From Streptoalloteichus tenebrarius (lineage in GTDB: Bacteria; Actinomycetota; Actinomycetes; Mycobacteriales; Pseudonocardiaceae), in the NCBI RefSeq assembly GCF_024171885.1, contig NZ_JAMTCP010000047.1:1-54373 (forward strand): DNA of 54,373 nt, read 5' to 3'. The notes beneath the pieces were generated by a model. It ran no database searches and had not been told where the DNA came from. It worked only from the letters and a program-made list of their open reading frames with translations. The stretch's first letter is position 1; each line of letters opens with the position of its first letter. Of this stretch, positions 1-7,692 are shown piece after piece. The translations under genes and the position numbers were made by a program.

Positions 1-273
1 CACAGCGTGATGGCCTTGGACGCTGGGTGACGGACCGATAGGCTGGAGCAGGGCTCGCCCCCCAGGGCGGGTGGGGGCTGACCTGAGGGAGGGTGGGGGC
101 GGCGCGGGGGAGGACGACGCGTCGTCGACTGGCCCGGTCCGTCATGGACAGGTGTGCATCATGTGGCCCACGGGGTGCTGGGGTTCGGGTCGAGACGCCT
201 GCCGCGTGACCTTGTGGCCTCGTACGGCTGGCGAGACACCGACCCTTCGCGCTGGGTGGCCGTCCTCTTGTCT

Positions 274-286
274 GTCCACAATGGAC
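274..286. repeat. palindrome GTCCA-N3-TGGAC, copy 1 (spacer CAA)
   Basis: An exact GTCCA-N3-TGGAC palindrome. Four further exact copies occur in the window, at 6770, 11185, 21494 and 38732. Confidence 0.7.
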
Positions 287-314
287 AAAGTGGGGACGTC
301 GGCGCTCCGCGCGT

Positions 315-356
315 GTTCTGGCCGGCCGCCGGATCACCCGGCTGGCCGGCCAGAAC
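315..356 (-). terminator. hairpin terminator of purU
   Basis: Perfect 13-bp arms (315-327 and 344-356) enclose an inner 5-bp GCCGG/CCGGC stem with a 5-base loop and a single T bulge. It begins about 38 bases past the purU stop on the minus strand. There is no long T-tract, as is common in GC-rich actinobacteria. Confidence 0.7.
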
Positions 357-393
357 CCGGCCAGAACACCGTCCTACCCTCGGGGAGACGGGG

Positions 394-1278
394 TCAGCGG
401 AAGACGACCGTGCGGTTGCCGTGCACCAGAACCCGGTCCTCCAGGTGCCACCGCAGGCCGCGCGCCAGCACCACCTTCTCGATGTCCCTGCCCTTGCGCA
501 CCATGTCCGGCACCGAGTCGCTGTGGTCCACCCGGATCACGTCCTGCTCGATGATCGGGCCCGCGTCCAGCTCCGCCGTGACGTAGTGACAGGTCGCCCC
601 GACCAGCTTCACGCCGCGCGTGTGCGCCTGGTGGTACGGGCGCGCGCCGACGAACGAGGGCAGGAAGCTGTGGTGGATGTTGATCGCCCTGCCGGACCAC
701 GCCACGCACAGCTCCGCCGGGAGCACCTGCATGAACCGGGCCAGCACGACCGCGTGCGGGTCGTGCGCGTCCACGAGCTGGCGCACCTGGGCGAAGGCCG
801 CCGTCTTCGCCTCGGGGTCGGCGCCGGGGCGGGGGAAGGGCACGTGGTGGAACGGGATGCCGTGCGCCCGGGTGATGCCGGCCAGGTCGGCGTGGTTGCC
901 GATCACCGCCCGCACGTCCACGTCCAGCTCGCCGGAGGCGACCCTGCCGAGCAGGTCGTACAGGCAGTGCCCCTCCTTCGAGACCAGCAGCACGACCCGC
1001 CGGCGCTCCGCCGTGTCGCTGATCCGCCAGTCCGTGCGACCGCCCAGCTCCTCGGCCACCCCCGCGAAGCGCTCCCGCAGCTCCTCGACGCCGAACGGCA
1101 GCGAGTCGGCGCGCACCTCCTGCCGCGTGAAGAACCACCCCGTCTCCTGGTCGGTGTGGTAGGCGGCCTCCACGATCCACCCGCCGAACTCGGCGAGGAA
1201 GCCGGAGATCGCGGCCACGATGCCGGTCCGGTCCGGGCAGCCGAAGGAGATCACGTAGCGACGCTCAGGCAGTGACAC
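394..1278 (-). CDS. purU: formyltetrahydrofolate deformylase PurU
   Basis: PurU hydrolyses 10-formyltetrahydrofolate to formate and tetrahydrofolate in the cytosol, balancing one-carbon units and feeding formate to purine synthesis. The 294-residue product starts MSLPERRYVISFGCPDRTG, the opening of the N-terminal ACT domain (about residues 1-90). The formyltransferase-like catalytic half follows, with the INIHHSFLPSF motif near residue 210. Length matches the family. The next gene upstream on the same strand (ATG at 2063) ends 29 bases before this start, so the two may be cotranscribed. A strong hairpin follows the stop. The start is the ATG that begins right before the ACT domain. Confidence 0.95.
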   Translation of the reverse strand: MSLPERRYVISFGCPDRTGIVAAISGFLAEFGGWIVEAAYHTDQETGWFFTRQEVRADSLPFGVEELRERFAGVAEELGGRTDWRISDTAERRRVVLLVSKEGHCLYDLLGRVASGELDVDVRAVIGNHADLAGITRAHGIPFHHVPFPRPGADPEAKTAAFAQVRQLVDAHDPHAVVLARFMQVLPAELCVAWSGRAINIHHSFLPSFVGARPYHQAHTRGVKLVGATCHYVTAELDAGPIIEQDVIRVDHSDSVPDMVRKGRDIEKVVLARGLRWHLEDRVLVHGNRTVVFR

Positions 1279-1307
1279 GCCGGTGATTCTCGCAGCTCAG
1301 CCGCTCG

Positions 1308-2063
1308 TCAGCGGCCCCGGGCCGCCAGGAGCAGCGCCTCGTCGCCCCGCGTCACCGCATGGTGTGGCCGCCCCCACGCCGCGCGGTAGACGGCGTCGGC
1401 GTTGCCGACCACGCTCGCGTCCGCGTCCAGCCCCTCGAAGTGGTGGGTGGTCTGCGGGAACTGCTCCGGCTCCAGCCGCACCAGCCAGGCGCGGCCCACG
1501 TCCACGGCGTGGAACAGCACGCTGCCGCGCAGCCGGGACTGGGCCCACGTGGTGACGTGCGAGGGCAGGATCCGAACCAGCAGCTCGTCGACGCCGTCGG
1601 CGGCGAACTCGGCGGGGAAGGCCACGTCGGGCTCGGATCGGGGTCCGCCCTCGGCCACGGCCAGGGCGTGTTCGGCGTCGAGCCGGTGGATCGCCGCCTC
1701 GTGCGCCTGGCGCCGCGCCCAGAAGCCGACCTCGGGCGTCGCGACCGGGGAGAACACCCACGCCGGCGCGGTCGGGTCGCTCGCGGCCAGGGTGTCGAGC
1801 ATCCGACCCCGGTAGTCGTCCCACCAGCCGAGCAGGGTGCTCCACTCGCCCGGCGGCGTGGGCGCGGGACGGGGGTTCTCCGGGTCGCCGGTCGCCACGT
1901 TCTCCGCCACCCACGCGTGCACCCTGGCGATGTGGTCCACGAGCCGGCGCACGTCCCATCCGGGGCAGGTCGGCGTCGGGGCGTCGGGGCCGGCCGCCAC
2001 GGCGGCGGCCCGCAGGGCCTCGGACTGGGTGCGGATCTCCCTGACGAAGTCGGCGTGTTCCAC
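1308..2063 (-). CDS. mycothiol-dependent maleylpyruvate isomerase family protein
   Basis: The 251-residue protein has the DinB/MDMPI-type four-helix fold. It opens with MEHADFVREIRTQSEALR, followed by the family hallmark PTCPGWDVRRLVDHIARVHAWV, and has a central RRQAHEAAIHRLDAE segment carrying the histidines expected to bind a divalent metal. Members use mycothiol as a cofactor thiol in isomerisation, detoxification or transfer reactions, but the substrate cannot be told from sequence. A mycothiol role fits with mshA, the first gene of mycothiol synthesis, further along this window. It may share a transcript with purU downstream. Confidence 0.8.
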   Translation of the reverse strand: MEHADFVREIRTQSEALRAAAVAAGPDAPTPTCPGWDVRRLVDHIARVHAWVAENVATGDPENPRPAPTPPGEWSTLLGWWDDYRGRMLDTLAASDPTAPAWVFSPVATPEVGFWARRQAHEAAIHRLDAEHALAVAEGGPRSEPDVAFPAEFAADGVDELLVRILPSHVTTWAQSRLRGSVLFHAVDVGRAWLVRLEPEQFPQTTHHFEGLDADASVVGNADAVYRAAWGRPHHAVTRGDEALLLAARGR

Positions 2064-2169
2064 ACACCCAGCCTAGGTCGACTCCGCCGGCGCCCGTCGG
2101 TTTCCCGGACCGGGGTTCGGCGCCTGGCGCCAGGGCGGCGCGTTCCCCACGCGGCCTCCCCACGCGGAC

Positions 2170-2680
2170 CTAGGGTGTGGCTGTCTGTTCGGTGGCTGGC
2201 TGGACCTTCATGCTGGCGATCGTGAGGACGGCCGGGTAGGACTGGGTGGTCTTGTCGCGGCCGCGGTAGGTCACCGGGTCGAAGTCCGGTGGATCGAAGA
2301 CTGGTGGTCGGCCGTGGCTGCCCTGGGCCAGCCGGTTGGGGACCCGGTCGCCTCGTCTGCGGGGTCGTGGCCGTGATGCTGGGGCGGCGCGGGTGTTCGT
2401 GGATCGCGTGGGTGCTCAGCCCCGGCGCGGGGGCCGAGCGCTTCACGGGCTGGCGCGGCGGCCGACGCAGCCCCCTTTTCTTCGTTCCGGTGGTGGGTTG
2501 GTGCGCCCGCACCACGGTGGAGTCCACATTGGGGTTCACTCCACCCTGCCGGTGGCGTCGTCAGGGGCCTGCGCGTGCTTCCGGTAACCGCGCCTGTCGT
2601 CGGCCTGTCCACGTGGGAACCGGTCGTTGACCGACTGTCATGGCTCCGAGCGTTCGGGCAGGTCCCATCACGGCCGGCCA
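2170..2680 (-). pseudogene. remnant of IS5-family transposase
   Basis: No frame is open throughout, but minus-strand translation in different frames gives successive pieces of an IS5-type DDE transposase. The first piece runs DLPERSEP-stop-QSVNDRF, with TGA where a Trp codon is expected, and continues to DDATGRVE. After a frame change it reads NPNVDSTVVRAHQ, the conserved region around the first catalytic Asp. A final frame gives HGRPPVFD and then KTTQSYPAVLTIAS, the C-terminal block. The central part with the other acidic residues is scrambled or deleted. No terminal inverted repeats or target duplication were identified. It is an old, inactive insertion, and its intermediate position suggests decay before the flanking genes were fixed. 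Confidence 0.75.
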
Positions 2681-2785
2681 TGGCGTGAACCGTTGGGCGG
2701 CAACGGTTTGATCCGTGCTCACGCCTGATCGGTCAGCTCACCACGACGCACCCCAAGATCAAGTATCAGGCACGCCCTGGGCGTC

Positions 2786-3655
2786 TCAGCACGGCGCGAC
2801 CACCGACCAGGGCAGGGTCAGCTCGCCGAGCCGCCAGCGCCGGCGGCCGTCCAGCACGGGCCAGCCGCGTTCGGCGAGCAGCCGGACCGCCTCCGTCCAA
2901 CGGGCCCTGGGGCCGAACGGGGCGAACGGGGCCGCCGTGGCCCAGCAGGCGTCCAGCTCGGTCAGCAACGCGTGCACGCGCTCGCCGGGCACGTTGCGGT
3001 GGATCAACGCCTTGGGCAGGCGCTCGGCCAGGTCGGAGGGGGTGTCGACGGCCGAGGGGCGACAGGCCAGGGTGAGGGTGCGCGGCCCTTCGGCGTCCAG
3101 CGTCACCCAGCAGCAGCGTCGGCCGATCTCGTCGCAGGTGCCCTCGACCAGCACGCCTCCGGGTCCGAGCCGGTCGAGCAGGGTTCGCCACGCCTCGGCA
3201 GCCTGCTCCTCCGTGTACTGGCGGAGCACGTTGAACGCGCGCACGAGCACCGGGCGGCGGCCGGCCAGCTCGAAGCCGCCCCGCCGGAACTCCAGCCGGG
3301 GCGGGTCGGCCGCCGGCTCCGCGGCCGCCACCCGCTCGGGGTCGATCTCCAGCCCGAGCACCCGCAGGTCCGGGCGCACGACCCGCAGTCGGTCCGCCAT
3401 CTCCACGGTGGTCACCGGCGACGAGCCGTAGCCGAGGTCGACGACCAGCGGGGCGGCCGCGGCGCGCACGCGCGCCACGAGCCAGGGCGTGCCGACCACC
3501 CAGCGGTCGACGCGGCGCAGCCGGTTCGGGTTCGTGGTCCCCCGCGTGGGCACGCCGAGCGCGCGCGCCCGGCCGGCGGCCAGCCGTGGTGCCCGTTTCC
3601 TCCTGGCCGGCGCGGTCGTCGGCGCGGGGCCGGGGGTGGTCGCCGGCGTGGTCAC
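2786..3655 (-). CDS. class I SAM-dependent methyltransferase
   Basis: The 289-residue protein begins at a GTG overlapping the stop of the DUF2505 gene (GTGA), so translation is coupled. After an Arg/Ala-rich N-terminus, residues from about 85 carry motif I (VVDLGYGSSPVTT, a GxGxxP-type SAM loop) and then LRVLGLEIDPERV, whose acidic residue should bind the ribose. A segment typical of small-molecule methylases (FNVLRQYTEEQAAEAW, then LGPGGVLVEGTCDE) follows. It probably acts in the cytosol; the substrate is unknown. The same-strand partner and position opposite murB may hint at an envelope role, but this is only contextual. Confidence 0.75.
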   Translation of the reverse strand: MTTPATTPGPAPTTAPARRKRAPRLAAGRARALGVPTRGTTNPNRLRRVDRWVVGTPWLVARVRAAAAPLVVDLGYGSSPVTTVEMADRLRVVRPDLRVLGLEIDPERVAAAEPAADPPRLEFRRGGFELAGRRPVLVRAFNVLRQYTEEQAAEAWRTLLDRLGPGGVLVEGTCDEIGRRCCWVTLDAEGPRTLTLACRPSAVDTPSDLAERLPKALIHRNVPGERVHALLTELDACWATAAPFAPFGPRARWTEAVRLLAERGWPVLDGRRRWRLGELTLPWSVVAPC

Positions 3656-4158
3656 CGCGCCCCGCTGGTCAGCCAGTCCACGGTGAACGCGTGCTCGGCG
3701 GCCAGCAGCCGCCCCACCTGGTCCACGATCACCTTCTCCACCTTGCCGCCCACGAACGGCACCGGGACCTTCGCCACCAGGGTGACCGTGGCCACGCAGC
3801 CGTCGCCGGAGTCGGCGAGGCGCACCGAGCAGTCGATGCTGCCGGGCGTGCCGGGGACCTTCGCGTCGATGGTCGCGCCGGCCCCGGAGGCGGTGGGCTC
3901 CCACCGCTCGGTCCGCTCGATCACCAGGTCGCCGGGGACCAGCGAGCGGACGAAGGAGGGCAGCCGGTCGCCGGGGATCCCCTGGCGCAGCACCACCCTC
4001 GCGCCGCCGTCCGGCGAGGGCGCGTGCTCGACCAGTTCGGCGCCGGGGCCGCCGAGCGCGGCCAGCCGGGCGCGCAGGTACCGCTCGTCGACCAGCGCCG
4101 AGAGGACCTCGGCGGCCGGACGGGGGTAACGGTGCGTGGTCTCCGTGCTGGTCGCCAT
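3652..4158 (-). CDS. DUF2505 domain protein (Rv0481c-like)
   Basis: The 168-residue product begins MATSTETTHRYPRPAAEVL and matches the DUF2505 family, which has a START/SRPBCC-like fold for binding a hydrophobic ligand. It is nearly the length of M. tuberculosis Rv0481c and, like it, is divergent from murB. Only 25 bases separate the two start codons. An in-frame GTG/ATG extension to 4443 would run into murB, so the ATG at 4158 is preferred. The ending LTSGAR overlaps the methyltransferase start. The biochemical function is unknown; conservation next to murB suggests envelope physiology. Confidence 0.8.
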   Translation of the reverse strand: MATSTETTHRYPRPAAEVLSALVDERYLRARLAALGGPGAELVEHAPSPDGGARVVLRQGIPGDRLPSFVRSLVPGDLVIERTERWEPTASGAGATIDAKVPGTPGSIDCSVRLADSGDGCVATVTLVAKVPVPFVGGKVEKVIVDQVGRLLAAEHAFTVDWLTSGAR

Positions 4159-4169
4159 GCACCGCAGGC

Positions 4170-4175
4170 TACCGT
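4170..4175 (+). promoter_or_regulatory. -10 element of a leaderless murB transcript
   Basis: TACCGT lies 8 bases before the murB GTG, which places the predicted transcription start at or within two bases of the start codon. No Shine-Dalgarno sequence is present. Confidence 0.5.
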
Positions 4176-4183
4176 TGGGCGTC

Positions 4184-5299
4184 GTGACCACCCCCCTGCC
4201 GAGCGCGTCCAGCACCGCTGCGGCCGGCTGCGCCGTCCGGCAGGCCGTGCCGCTGTCCGAGCACACCACGCTGCGGATGGGCGGCCCGGCCGCCCGGTTC
4301 GTGTCCGCCGAGCGGCCCAGGGACGTCGTCGAGGCCGTGACCGGCGCGGACGCCGCCGGCGAGCCGGTGTTGGTGCTGGGCGGCGGATCGAACCTGGTGG
4401 TGGCCGACGACGGCTTCGCGGGGACGGTCGTCCACGTGGCCACCAGGGGCCGTCACCTGGACCTGGTCGGGGACGGCGTGGTGGAGCTCACCGTCGAGGC
4501 CGGCGAGAACTGGGACGACGTGGTGGCCGACACCGTCGACCGGGGGCTGGGCGGGCTGGAGTGCCTGTCGGGCATCCCCGGCCTGGTGGGCGCGACCCCG
4601 GTGCAGAACGTGGGCGCGTACGGCGTCGAGGTGGCCGACCTGCTGGTCTCGGTCGACGTGCTGGACCGCCGCACGGGCAAGGTCAACCAGGTGCCGGCCT
4701 CGGGTCTGGGCCTGGACTACCGCACGAGCCTGCTCAAGGGGACCGACAGCGCGGTGGTGCTGCGCGCGCGGTTCGCCCTCCGCCAGGACGGCCGGTCCGC
4801 GCCGATCCGGTACCACGAGCTGGCCAGGGCGTTGGGCGTCGAGCCGGGCACGCGGGTGCCGGCGGCGCGGGCCCGGCAGGCCGTGCTGGAGCTGCGCCGG
4901 GCCAAGGGCATGGTGTTGGACCCCGACGACCACGACACCTGGAGCGCGGGCTCGTTCTTCACCAACCCGGTCCTGCCGGACACCGGGCTGGCCGACGTGC
5001 TGGGGCGGATCGCCACCAGGGTCGGCGCGGACGTGCGGGTGCCGACCTACCCCGGCGGGCCGGGCCGGACCAAGCTCTCCGCGGCGTGGCTGATCGAGCG
5101 GGCCGGCTTCGGGCGCGGGCACGCCGGCCCCGGCGGGCGGGTCGCGTTGTCCGCCAAGCACACCCTCGCGTTGACCAACCGGGGTGGGGCGCGCACCGAG
5201 GACCTGCTGGAGCTGGCCAGGGAGGTGCGGGACGGCGTGCGGGACGCCTTCGGCGTGGTGCTGCACCCCGAGCCGGTGTTCGTCGGCTGTCGCCTGTGA
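4184..5299 (+). CDS. murB: UDP-N-acetylenolpyruvoylglucosamine reductase MurB
   Basis: MurB reduces the enolpyruvyl ether of UDP-GlcNAc with NADPH and FAD to give UDP-MurNAc, the second committed step of peptidoglycan precursor synthesis in the cytosol. The 371-residue protein shows the FAD-binding VLGGGSNLVV loop, the catalytic-domain segment LSGIPGLVGATPVQNVGAYG, a YRTSLLKG motif, WSAGSFFTNPVL with the catalytic serine, and KLSAAWLIERAGF near the end. It is a type I-like MurB. The GTG at 4184 is chosen because it follows a leaderless-type -10 box and fits family length. It is divergent from the DUF2505 gene, as in mycobacteria. Confidence 0.95.
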   Translation: MTTPLPSASSTAAAGCAVRQAVPLSEHTTLRMGGPAARFVSAERPRDVVEAVTGADAAGEPVLVLGGGSNLVVADDGFAGTVVHVATRGRHLDLVGDGVVELTVEAGENWDDVVADTVDRGLGGLECLSGIPGLVGATPVQNVGAYGVEVADLLVSVDVLDRRTGKVNQVPASGLGLDYRTSLLKGTDSAVVLRARFALRQDGRSAPIRYHELARALGVEPGTRVPAARARQAVLELRRAKGMVLDPDDHDTWSAGSFFTNPVLPDTGLADVLGRIATRVGADVRVPTYPGGPGRTKLSAAWLIERAGFGRGHAGPGGRVALSAKHTLALTNRGGARTEDLLELAREVRDGVRDAFGVVLHPEPVFVGCRL

Positions 5300-5372
5300 G
5301 GGACCGCCGGGTCCCACGAAACGTCGCGCGAACGTTGCGAAACGGCTGCGAAAAGTACCCCATCCGGCGATC

Positions 5373-5397
5373 TCAGCCAATCGGCTGAACGGCCGAT
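5373..5397 (+). other. overlapping inverted repeats between murB and the protease gene
   Basis: TCAGCC/GGCTGA (5373-5388) and ATCGGC/GCCGAT (5380-5397) share bases, so the two hairpins exclude each other. They may terminate murB transcription or form a switch ahead of the protease gene about 100 bases downstream. An E-box-like CACGTG lies further on. Confidence 0.35.
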
Positions 5398-5496
5398 CGG
5401 GTGACGTCTGGTGACGGAGTACTTACCCCACGTGTTCCATGGTGGTAGCGGCGTTGCCTCCGTGCTGTTCTGTGCCGCTTCTGGAGGAGGCCCATC

Positions 5497-6564
5497 ATGG
5501 CCAGTGCGGGTGACCCGATGCGCAGGGACGAGATCCGGCCGGTCAAGCGGCGGGTCGAGGACGACCTCATCGTGCGGCCCGGCGTGGTCGGCGTCGACAT
5601 CGGGGAGAAGGTGACCGGGGGTCGGCCGACCGGGCACCCGGCGATCGTGGTGGCCGTGCGTCGGAAGCTCCCGGCCGACGAGCTGCCGCCGGGGCAGCTC
5701 ATCCCGTCGGAGATCGACGGCGTGCCGACCGACGTGGTGGAGGAGGAGTACGTCCTGCACCCCGCGGTGATCCCCCTCGGCGAGGAGGACTCGGACACCG
5801 GAGCCGACCCGGGCGCGGCGCCCCCGCTGGCGCGCACGATCGTCGGCGGGCTGAGCATGGGGCCGTGCCGGCCCATCCGGCTCGCGCCGCCCGACGTCCC
5901 CCAGCCCGGCGACTACACCACGGCCGGCACGATCGGCGCCCTGGTCACCGACCGAGGGGGCAGCGGCGCGGCCATGGTCGTGACCAACTTCCACGTGGCC
6001 TGCGTCGACGACGCGTGGTCGGTGGGCGACACGATGGTCCAACCGTCCAGGATGGACGGAGGGCGGTGCCCGCAGGACGTCTTCGGCACGCTGGCCAGGG
6101 CGGCGCTGTCCGGCAGGGTGGACGGCGCGATCGTCGAGCTGACCGAGGTCCGGCCGCACGAGAACGCGATCGCCGGGATCGGGCCGGTGCGCGGCGAGGC
6201 GGAGGCGGCCGTGGGCATGTCGGTGCGCAAGCGCGGCCGCACCACCGGTCTGACCACCGGCAGGGTCGCCTCGGTCGACGCCACCCTGTCCGTCAACTAC
6301 GGCAACGGCCTCGGCGTCCGCACCCTCCGTGACCAGATCCGCGTCGTCGCCGACGGCGAGCGCTTCGGCGACAGGGGCGACTCCGGCGCGGTGATCGTCG
6401 ACGCGGCGCGGCGCGTGGTCGGGCTGTACTTCGCCGGCACCGTCGACGGCAGGGTCGGGTTCGCCAACCCGATCGCGGCCGTCCTGACGGAGTTGGACGT
6501 GCGGCTGTGCACGCGGCCGCCCCACCAACGCGCCCCGGGCCTCGCCGAGCGCGCGGAGCCGTGA
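5497..6564 (+). CDS. Nal1-like trypsin-fold serine protease, probably cytosolic
   Basis: The 355-residue protein has a complete trypsin-type triad in order: His166 in TNFHVAC, Asp209 in RVDGAIVEL and Ser296 in GDRGDSGAVIVD. A beta-strand-rich N-terminal part (about residues 20-90, including VVGVDIGEKVTGG) resembles that of Nal1/Deg-related peptidases. A glycine-rich KRGRTTGLTTGRV segment lies between Asp and Ser. There is no signal peptide or membrane segment, so it is either cytosolic or leaves by another route. The substrate is unknown. The start is supported by a GGAGGAGGCC ribosome-binding site at 5484. It stands alone between murB and the convergent dehydrogenase and has its own terminator. 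Confidence 0.75.
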   Translation: MASAGDPMRRDEIRPVKRRVEDDLIVRPGVVGVDIGEKVTGGRPTGHPAIVVAVRRKLPADELPPGQLIPSEIDGVPTDVVEEEYVLHPAVIPLGEEDSDTGADPGAAPPLARTIVGGLSMGPCRPIRLAPPDVPQPGDYTTAGTIGALVTDRGGSGAAMVVTNFHVACVDDAWSVGDTMVQPSRMDGGRCPQDVFGTLARAALSGRVDGAIVELTEVRPHENAIAGIGPVRGEAEAAVGMSVRKRGRTTGLTTGRVASVDATLSVNYGNGLGVRTLRDQIRVVADGERFGDRGDSGAVIVDAARRVVGLYFAGTVDGRVGFANPIAAVLTELDVRLCTRPPHQRAPGLAERAEP

Positions 6565-6626
6565 CGCGCGGTCACGGCTGTCGCGAGGACCGGGGGTCCC
6601 GGCGCCGGCGACCGGCGTCGGGACGA

Positions 6627-6667
6627 CAGGGGCGGGGAACGCCTCGGGGCAGCGCTCCCCGCCCCTG
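6627..6667. terminator. bidirectional terminator between convergent genes
   Basis: Perfect 12-bp arms (6627-6638 and 6656-6667) enclose a 17-base loop. It lies between the protease stop and the convergent dehydrogenase stop, so it can serve both. Confidence 0.7.
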
Positions 6668-6769
6668 TTGCTCGGCTGCTCGGCGGACGGGCGGGGCGCT
6701 CCGGCGCCCGATCCGTCCGTCGTGGGTCACTCGCCCCGACGCGGCCTCGCGGTCCACCGCGGGCTTCAG

Positions 6770-6782
6770 GTCCACTGTGGAC
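6770..6782. repeat. palindrome GTCCA-N3-TGGAC, copy 2 (spacer CTG)
   Basis: An exact copy of the recurring palindrome, 14 bases outside the dehydrogenase stop codon in the convergent intergenic region. Confidence 0.7.
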
Positions 6783-6795
6783 AGACCAGCGGGTC

Positions 6796-7545
6796 TCAGC
6801 TCCGGTGGGCGCGGGTCACCGAGTGCTGGTCGCGCGGCTTGAGCACGATCTGGTCGATGTTGACGTGCGAGGGGCGGGTCACCGCCCACGCGATCGTGTC
6901 CGCCACGTCCTCCGCGGTCAGCGGCGTCAGACCCTGGTAGACGGCGGAGGCCCTGTCCTCGTCGCCGCCGAAGCGGACCAGGGAGAACTCCGTCTCCACC
7001 ATGCCGGGGCAGATCTCGGTGAACCGGACCGGCCTGCCGAGCAGCTCGCCGCGCAGCGTCCGGTGCAGCGCGGACTGCGCGTGCTTGGCGGCGGTGTATC
7101 CCGCGCCACCGTCGTAGACCTCCAGGGCGGCGATCGAGGTGACGGTCACCACGTGGCCGTCCCCGGAGGCGACGAGCCGGTCCAGCAGCGCCTTGGTCAT
7201 CCGCAACGTGCCCATCACGTTGCTCTCCCACATGCGCCGCCAGTTCTCCTCGTCGGCCTCGGCCACCGGCTCCAGCCCCAACGCGCCGCCGGCGTTGTTG
7301 ACCAGCACGTGGACCTCGGGCACCCGCTCGCAGAACGCCCGCACCGACGCGGGCTCGGCGACGTCCAGCGGCAGGGCCGTGCCGCCGATCTCCTCGGCGA
7401 CCCGGCGGCAGCGGTCGACGCGGCGCGCCCCGAGCACGACGTGGAAGCCCTCGGCGGCCAGCCGCCGGGCGGTGGCCGCGCCGATGCCGGCGCTGGCTCC
7501 GGTGACGACGGCGACACGGCGGGAAACCTGCTGATCAGCGCTCAC
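6796..7545 (-). CDS. short-chain dehydrogenase/reductase (Rv0484c-like)
   Basis: The 249-residue protein is a classical SDR. It has the Rossmann TGASAGIG cofactor loop near residue 15, GARRVDR after beta-2 (Arg residues favour NADP), LVNNAGGALG, VTVTSIAA with the catalytic serine and YTAAK with catalytic Tyr and Lys. The substrate is unknown. The position beside an LprQ-type L,D-transpeptidase repeats the mycobacterial order Rv0483-Rv0484c. The GTG at 7545 is preferred because GGGAGG sits 9 bases before it. An ATG at 7554 would leave almost no spacing. It is divergent from the L,D-transpeptidase gene. Confidence 0.85.
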   Translation of the reverse strand: MSADQQVSRRVAVVTGASAGIGAATARRLAAEGFHVVLGARRVDRCRRVAEEIGGTALPLDVAEPASVRAFCERVPEVHVLVNNAGGALGLEPVAEADEENWRRMWESNVMGTLRMTKALLDRLVASGDGHVVTVTSIAALEVYDGGAGYTAAKHAQSALHRTLRGELLGRPVRFTEICPGMVETEFSLVRFGGDEDRASAVYQGLTPLTAEDVADTIAWAVTRPSHVNIDQIVLKPRDQHSVTRAHRS

Positions 7546-7692
7546 GTGCGGCATCCTCCCGAACCCGGGCCGGTCGCGCCCGTCCTGGCCCTGTGAGAAC
7601 AGCCACCCGGCCGCTTGACGCACCGGGGAGGTGGCACCACGTCCTGGGAAGAGGGCACTCTGGTCCGAGGTGTGCATGGGAGGTGGTCGGTG

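Larger units (their letters stand above)
1..393. other. non-coding left edge, downstream of purU
   Basis: I see no convincing gene in these 393 bases. Open frames here are GC-rich shadows without a ribosome-binding site or recognisable protein. The stretch holds the purU terminator hairpin and one copy of the GTCCA-N3-TGGAC palindrome. Confidence 0.6.

Noticed and set aside
7615-7692. Longer N-terminus for the L,D-transpeptidase from ATG 7615
   Set aside because: It would place about 26 polar residues before the lipoprotein signal, and only GTG 7693 has a ribosome-binding site.
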